Below are positions 63,114-64,000 of a DNA stretch of 64,000 nucleotides, one piece after another. Made by a program: the position numbers and the translations under genes. How positions within the stretch are numbered: position 1 is the first letter of the stretch; each line of letters starts with the position of its first letter. Source of the DNA: Mycolicibacterium rufum (GTDB taxonomy: Bacteria > Actinomycetota > Actinomycetes > Mycobacteriales > Mycobacteriaceae). The DNA lies in NCBI RefSeq assembly GCF_022374875.2, contig NZ_CP092427.2, positions 2,480,001 to 2,544,000 on the forward strand, written 5' to 3'. Below the pieces are notes generated by a model. It was not told the DNA's origin and did no database searches. It saw nothing but the letters and a program-made list of their open reading frames with translations.

Positions 63114-64000
63114 ATGACGACCCATCAGGTGCCGTGGCAGGCCGGCAGCGGGCACGCGCGTCAGCGTGAGTTCACGCAGTCGAGCAAGCTACAAGACGTT
63201 CTGTACGAGATCCGTGGCCCCGTACACGAGCACGCCTCGCGCCTGGAGGCCGAAGGCCACCGCATCCTCAAGCTCAACATCGGTAATCCTGCGCCGTTCG
63301 GTTTCGAGGCGCCCGACGTCATCATGCGCGACATCATCCAGGCGCTCCCCTACGCGCAGGGCTACTCCGACTCCAAGGGCATCGTCAGCGCCCGGCGCGC
63401 CGTGTTCACCCGCTACGAACTCGTCGACGGCTTCCCGCGTTTCGACATCGACGACGTGTTCCTCGGCAACGGTGCCTCCGAACTCATCCAGATGACGTTG
63501 CAGGCCCTACTCGACAACGGCGACCAGGTGCTGATCCCGGCGCCGGACTATCCGCTGTGGACGGCGTGCACCTCGCTGGCGGGCGGCACCCCGGTGCACT
63601 ACCTGTGCGACGAGACGCAGGGCTGGAATCCTGACGTCGCCGACCTGGAGTCGAAGATCACCGACCGCACCAAGGCGATCGTGGTCATCAACCCGAACAA
63701 CCCCACCGGTGCGGTGTACAGCCGCGAGACGCTCGAGCAGATCGCCGACCTGGCACGCAAACACCAACTCCTGCTGCTGTCCGACGAGATCTACGACAAG
63801 ATCCTCTACGACGACGCCCAGCACATCTCCATGGCGTCGGTGGCGCCCGACGTGCTCACCCTGACCTTCAACGGGCTGTCCAAGGCCTACCGGGTGGCCG
63901 GTTACCGCTCAGGGTGGCTGGTGATCACCGGACCCAAAGAGCACGCGGGCAGCTTCATCGAGGGCATCAGCCTGCTGGCCAACATGCGTTTGTGCCCGAA
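63114..64000 (+). CDS. aspC: Class I PLP-dependent aminotransferase (AspC/AlaA-type), 3' end outside window
   Basis: 295 codons are visible before the edge. It has the class I fold: LNIGNPAPFGF, the PLP-phosphate region NGASELIQMTLQALL, NPNNPTGAVY, DEIYDKILYD, and the PLP lysine in FNGLSKAYRVAGYRSGW. It corresponds to Rv0337c, annotated aspC; sequence features such as VLYEIRGPVHEHASRLEAEG are also those of AlaA-type glutamate-pyruvate aminotransferases, so alanine synthesis is an alternative. The start MTTHQVPWQAG is preceded by the hairpin behind etfD. Confidence 0.93.
   Translation, partial: MTTHQVPWQAGSGHARQREFTQSSKLQDVLYEIRGPVHEHASRLEAEGHRILKLNIGNPAPFGFEAPDVIMRDIIQALPYAQGYSDSKGIVSARRAVFTRYELVDGFPRFDIDDVFLGNGASELIQMTLQALLDNGDQVLIPAPDYPLWTACTSLAGGTPVHYLCDETQGWNPDVADLESKITDRTKAIVVINPNNPTGAVYSRETLEQIADLARKHQLLLLSDEIYDKILYDDAQHISMASVAPDVLTLTFNGLSKAYRVAGYRSGWLVITGPKEHAGSFIEGISLLANMRLCP

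Overview
The window is high-GC actinobacterial DNA. Its gene order places it in a Mycobacterium or Mycolicibacterium genome, most likely a fast grower. The strongest markers are iniB-iniA-iniC, dnaK-grpE-dnaJ-hspR, clpB next to ttfA, an MmpS/MmpL pair, mycothione reductase and an F420-type LLM oxidoreductase. Several blocks follow the order of M. tuberculosis Rv0337c-Rv0385 (recalled, not searched), but rearranged and interrupted. Gene density is very high, genes often overlap by 4 to 20 bases, and no gene-free stretch exceeds 300 bases. I saw no rRNA, tRNA, insertion sequence, prophage or CRISPR array.

Layout. 1-11.5 kb: a cut GGDEF protein, a thioesterase, purA, a site-2 protease, a CDF metal exporter with a metal-sensor-like operator, an FUSC transporter-like protein, fba, a zinc alcohol dehydrogenase, a DedA protein, and a methionine aminopeptidase facing a small XRE regulator. 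11.5-19 kb: two TetR/MFS efflux pairs with clear palindromic operators, flanking an NhaA-DsbA fusion antiporter and a GH76-like glycosidase. 19-30.6 kb: an RNA methyltransferase, a lipoprotein, SDR enzymes, ttfA (mycolate export factor), clpB, a CYTH protein, a two-domain ABM membrane protein, a GAP/Sap-type membrane protein, a type II flavohaemoglobin-like protein and an aldose epimerase. 30.6-36.2 kb: the HspR-controlled chaperone operon, with HAIR boxes in front of both dnaK and clpB.

36.3-43 kb: a lipoprotein gene, then a tightly packed run coding for mycothione reductase, glucose-6-phosphate dehydrogenase, a GH15 glucosidase, a TIGR03085/DinB protein and an F420-type oxidoreductase. This reads as a redox-supply cluster. 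43-48 kb: two paralogous membrane proteins with Thr-rich tails, then a TetR gene divergent from mmpS-mmpL.

48-59.7 kb is the most interesting part. The dynamin-like iniA/iniC genes and iniB are bracketed by two membrane-anchored Hsp70-like (actin-fold) proteins. Both lack a substrate-binding domain and end in long Pro- or Thr-rich tails. A second IniB-N-domain protein and a MalT/LuxR-like P-loop regulator (homologue of Rv0339c) complete the set. Four copies of TTAGGGGAT lie in just the two promoter regions of this island. 59.7-64 kb: etfD, the Fe-S membrane oxidoreductase that takes electrons from beta-oxidation, behind twin palindromes and with six repeats of an Arg/Lys motif at its C-terminus, then the start of an aspC-type aminotransferase.
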